A stretch of DNA of 8,356 nucleotides from contig DHLZ01000159.1 in the NCBI GenBank assembly GCA_002405515.1, positions 1 through 8,356 of the forward strand, given 5' to 3'. Made by a program: the position numbers and the translations under genes. Position 1 is the first letter of the stretch, and the number at the start of each line of letters is the position of its first letter. Below the pieces are notes generated by a model that saw only the letters and a program-made list of their open reading frames with translations, ran no database searches and had not been told where the DNA came from. This DNA comes from Planctomycetaceae bacterium UBA4655. GTDB taxonomy: Bacteria > Planctomycetota > Planctomycetia > Pirellulales > UBA1268. This document shows, piece by piece, positions 6,377 to 8,356 of this stretch.

Positions 6377-7696
6377 ATGAGCGTGCAGCGTGTGTTGGCC
6401 CTGGTGCTCGGCGGCGGCCGGGGAACGCGTCTCTTTCCACTCACCCGCGATCGCTCGAAGCCGGCTGTTCCGCTCGCCGGCAAATACCGCATCATCGACG
6501 TGCCGCTCTCCAACTGCATCAACAGCGGCGTGCAGCGGATCTACGTGCTCACGCAGTTCAACTCCGTGAGCCTCCACCGGCACATCCGCCGCACCTACAC
6601 CTTCGACCCGTTCAGCGGCGGCTTCGTCGAGATCCTCGCCGCCCAGCAGACGATCGACAGTTCGGGCTGGTACCAAGGCACCGCCGACGCGGTTCGACAG
6701 AACCTCCGCTACCTGCACCAGCCCGACATCAAGCACGTGCTGATCCTTTCCGGCGACCAGCTCTACCGGATGAACTACGCCGACATGCTCGCGACCCACA
6801 AGGCCTCGGCCGCGGACGTCACGATCGCCGGCATCCCCGTGCCGAACGAACAGGCCTCGGCCCTCGGCATCATGCGGGTGGACGATTCGGGCCGTGTCGT
6901 CGGGTTCCTCGAGAAGCCGCAGACGCCCAAGGAGCTCGAGCACGTCCACACCGACCCCGCCTGGATCGACCGCCACGGCGTGCAATCCAAGGGCCGCAGC
7001 CTCATCGCGAGCATGGGGATCTACCTCTTCAACCGCGACTGCCTCGTCGAACTGCTCGAAAAGACCGACTACCAGGATTTCGGACGGGAGGTGTTCCCCA
7101 CCGCGATCCGCGCGAAGAGGGTGCACGTCCATCTCTTCGACGGCTACTGGGAGGACATCGGGACGATCCGGTCGTACTACCAGTGCAATCTCGACCTCGC
7201 CTCGGCCACCTCGCCCTTCGAGCTGTCGAGCGCGGAAGCCCCGCTCTACTCGCGGGCCCGCTTCCTTCCACCGTCGCGGATCGAGGGGGCGAGCGTTCGG
7301 GCGAGCCTCATCTCCGACGGGTGTGTCGTCGAGCAGGGAGCGGTCATCGAAAACAGCGTGATCGGCCTGCGGTGCCGAATCGGCCGCAACGTCGTGATCC
7401 GCAACTCCGTGATCCTCGGAAACGACTTCTACGAGTCGGCCGACGAGATCGCCGCCGCCGCGTCCCGCGGCATCCCGACGCTCGGCATCGGAGAGGGAAC
7501 GATCGTGGAGAACGCGATCGTCGACAAAAACGTTCGGATCGGCCGCAGGGTCAGGGTCGTGAACGACCACGGCTGGGAGGCCACGCCGGACAGCGACCTC
7601 TTCACGATCCGCGACGCGATCGCGGTCGTGCCGAAGGAGGCCGTGCTGCCCGACGGCTGGATTCCGGAACCGGGGCTCGCGAAAGCGTCGGGTTGA
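6377..7696 (+). CDS. glgC: Glucose-1-phosphate adenylyltransferase (ADP-glucose pyrophosphorylase)
   Basis: Makes ADP-glucose from ATP and glucose 1-phosphate, the committed step of bacterial glycogen synthesis; cytosolic, 439 aa, full family length. Nucleotidyltransferase domain: LGGGRGTRLFPLTRDRSKPA (11-30), AGKYRIID, QGTADAVRQ (100-108), SGDQLYRMNY (125-134) with catalytic Asp127, FLEKP (177-181) with the sugar-phosphate Lys180, DFGREVFP, GYWEDIGTI (257-264). The C-terminal part shows the imperfect hexapeptide repeats of a left-handed beta-helix from about residue 300. The sequence is closer to cyanobacterial and plant enzymes than to E. coli: VLTQFNS, FVEILAAQQT, QGTADAVRQ. Lys384 (in IVDKNVRIG) and Lys420 (in VVPKEAV) sit at the places of the two lysines that bind 3-phosphoglycerate in the Anabaena enzyme (K382, K419). 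The usual GDHLYRMDY reads GDQLYRMNY. GAGG lies eight to nine bases before the ATG. No other glg gene is in the window; it is divergent from the SPFH gene. Confidence 0.96.
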   Translation: MSVQRVLALVLGGGRGTRLFPLTRDRSKPAVPLAGKYRIIDVPLSNCINSGVQRIYVLTQFNSVSLHRHIRRTYTFDPFSGGFVEILAAQQTIDSSGWYQGTADAVRQNLRYLHQPDIKHVLILSGDQLYRMNYADMLATHKASAADVTIAGIPVPNEQASALGIMRVDDSGRVVGFLEKPQTPKELEHVHTDPAWIDRHGVQSKGRSLIASMGIYLFNRDCLVELLEKTDYQDFGREVFPTAIRAKRVHVHLFDGYWEDIGTIRSYYQCNLDLASATSPFELSSAEAPLYSRARFLPPSRIEGASVRASLISDGCVVEQGAVIENSVIGLRCRIGRNVVIRNSVILGNDFYESADEIAAAASRGIPTLGIGEGTIVENAIVDKNVRIGRRVRVVNDHGWEATPDSDLFTIRDAIAVVPKEAVLPDGWIPEPGLAKASG

Positions 7697-7700
7697 GTCG

Positions 7701-7717
7701 GTCCGCCTTCAGCGGAC
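7701..7717. terminator. Small hairpin between glgC and the convergent lipoprotein gene
   Basis: GTCCGC (7701-7706) and GCGGAC (7712-7717) form a perfect 6-bp GC-rich stem with a 5-nt loop. It starts 4 bp after the glgC stop. The stop codon of the minus-strand gene (7709-7711) lies largely in the loop. The plus-strand sequence after it is moderately T-rich (TTCCGATTCTTC) but has no T-run, so terminator activity is only possible. Confidence 0.4.
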
Positions 7718-8182
7718 TTCCGATTCTTCGAGTTCCACTTCCCCGGGCTCTTCACGGGCCTGCGTCCCGTCGGCGACGTTCGGCTTCGGAAGCTTCGGCA
7801 ACTCCGGCACCTCGGCGATCCTGAGCACCGAGTCGGCGTCCGCCGGCTCGGCCGCCACCGGCCCCGTCGTCGCCGGCTCGCCCTCTCCGGCATCGTCACG
7901 TTCCGCCTCGTCGCGATCGGCGTGGACGACCGTCGGCCACGGCGTGGGCGAACGACCGATCGGCAGGATTCCGTTGGATCTCGCGCAGAAGTCGTTCTGC
8001 GTGACCGCCCCGTTCGGCACCGGCCCTGCGTAGTCGAAGAGATCGGGGCACATCGTGCAGCCGGCCGTCCCCACGACCAAGAGCACGACGCCCAGTTGCC
8101 CGCAGCCCGGCGTCACGAGGCCGCCGAGCCTCGGCACGCAGGCCGGCCTTGCGGCCGCCCGTAGCCCGCGTTCCACAGCCAT
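7709..8182 (-). CDS. Small predicted lipoprotein of unknown function
   Basis: 157 aa. An Arg-containing N-terminus is followed by the hydrophobic stretch LGVVLLVVGTAGC (30-42), ending in a lipobox-like GTAGC; Cys42 would be the lipidated residue after signal peptidase II cleavage. The start of the mature part, CTMCPDLFDYAGPVPNGA, and a further Cys near DFCARSNGILPIG recall short Cys-containing lipoproteins with a DYxGP-type motif that I associate with planctomycetes; this is a recalled resemblance. The last 70 or so residues are low-complexity, acidic and Pro/Ala-rich, ending in EVELEESEVR, and are probably disordered. The start is fixed by GGAGGA at 8189-8194, six bases before the ATG; an in-frame GTG directly precedes that ATG, and the frame continues open upstream to 8296 without coding character. 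Convergent with glgC, 12 bp apart. No function can be named; a membrane-anchored periplasmic or surface protein is likely. Confidence 0.7.
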   Translation of the reverse strand: MAVERGLRAAARPACVPRLGGLVTPGCGQLGVVLLVVGTAGCTMCPDLFDYAGPVPNGAVTQNDFCARSNGILPIGRSPTPWPTVVHADRDEAERDDAGEGEPATTGPVAAEPADADSVLRIAEVPELPKLPKPNVADGTQAREEPGEVELEESEVR

Positions 8183-8188
8183 CACGAT

Positions 8189-8194
8189 TCCTCC
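8189..8194 (-). promoter_or_regulatory. Strong ribosome binding site of the lipoprotein gene
   Basis: GGAGGA on the minus strand, six bases upstream of the ATG at 8180-8182. It is the strongest Shine-Dalgarno match in the window and decides the start of the downstream gene over the longer open frame. Confidence 0.7.
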
Positions 8195-8211
8195 GGGCCC
8201 AGGTCCACGAG

Positions 8212-8356
8212 TCAGCGGCTGTTCCCCCCCACAGGATTTTTTCGGCATGGCACGAGCGGAACATTGAGAAAAATCGGCCCAAGCGGTGCGGGCCACCGCG
8301 AGGGACTGCCGCGCTCCAGCAGTTCGGCCAATTCCTGTTCGGCACGGCGAGTGCAG
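8212..8356 (-). CDS. Possible C-terminal end of a further gene, cut by the window edge
   Basis: One reverse-strand frame is open from the right edge to a TGA at 8212-8214 (48 codons). Its first part, RAEQELAELLERGSPSRW, looks like an amphipathic helix with GC-rich third positions, as in real genes of this window; the second part (IFLNVPLVPCRKNPVGG) is less convincing, with AT-rich third positions. If real, the gene would lie 29 bp upstream of the lipoprotein ATG on the same strand. If not, this stretch is the lipoprotein's upstream region; I see no clear promoter in it. No family is recognised. Confidence 0.3.
   Translation of the reverse strand, partial: CTRRAEQELAELLERGSPSRWPAPLGPIFLNVPLVPCRKNPVGGNSR

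Noticed and set aside
5052..6380. 442-residue plus-strand open frame opposite the SPFH gene
   Set aside because: Antisense to a clear SPFH protein and without motifs of its own.
6256..7824. 522-residue plus-strand open frame over glgC
   Set aside because: Shadow frame of glgC; Arg/Pro-rich and without motifs.

Overview
The window reads as an ordinary chromosomal segment of a high-GC bacterium, most likely a member of the Planctomycetota. The basis is the style of several proteins: a leucyl-tRNA synthetase with a long insertion before its NWCP motif and no Cys cluster at the usual zinc site, a membrane-anchorless SPFH protein, a small Cys/Pro-rich lipoprotein, and a plant/cyanobacterial-type ADP-glucose pyrophosphorylase. 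This assignment rests on recalled family patterns, not on a search. No tRNA, rRNA, CRISPR array, insertion sequence, prophage or defence gene was seen, and base composition looks even throughout.

Layout. 1-1288 (minus, cut by the left edge): AMP-binding acyl-CoA/acyl-ACP ligase of the Aas type. 1289-1376: short divergent promoter region. 1377-4160 (plus): leuS. 4139-4168: perfect inverted repeat across the leuS stop codon, a candidate bidirectional terminator. 4172-6092 (minus): a probable two-gene operon, first an SPFH/band-7 protein, then an NAD kinase related to the mitochondrial NADK2 type. 6093-6376: divergent intergenic region with a recognisable sigma-70-like promoter on each strand. 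6377-7696 (plus): glgC. 7701-7717: a second hairpin between convergent genes. 7709-8182 (minus): small predicted lipoprotein with a strong ribosome binding site. 8212-8356 (minus, cut by the right edge): possible C-terminal end of another gene, weakly supported.

How the genes relate. They serve separate household jobs: acyl activation for lipids, leucine charging, NADP supply with a membrane-scaffold-type partner, and glycogen synthesis. The only close functional grouping suggested by the DNA is the SPFH-NAD kinase pair (16 nt apart, same strand). Genes alternate in divergent and convergent pairs; both convergent junctions are only 11-12 bp long and both carry a perfect hairpin overlapping a stop codon. 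I did not find a new multi-gene system. The points most worth a second look are the NADK2-like kinase with a GQDG instead of GGDG motif and its SPFH partner, the stop-codon hairpins, and a nearly symmetric -10 element shared by the divergent leuS and ligase genes.
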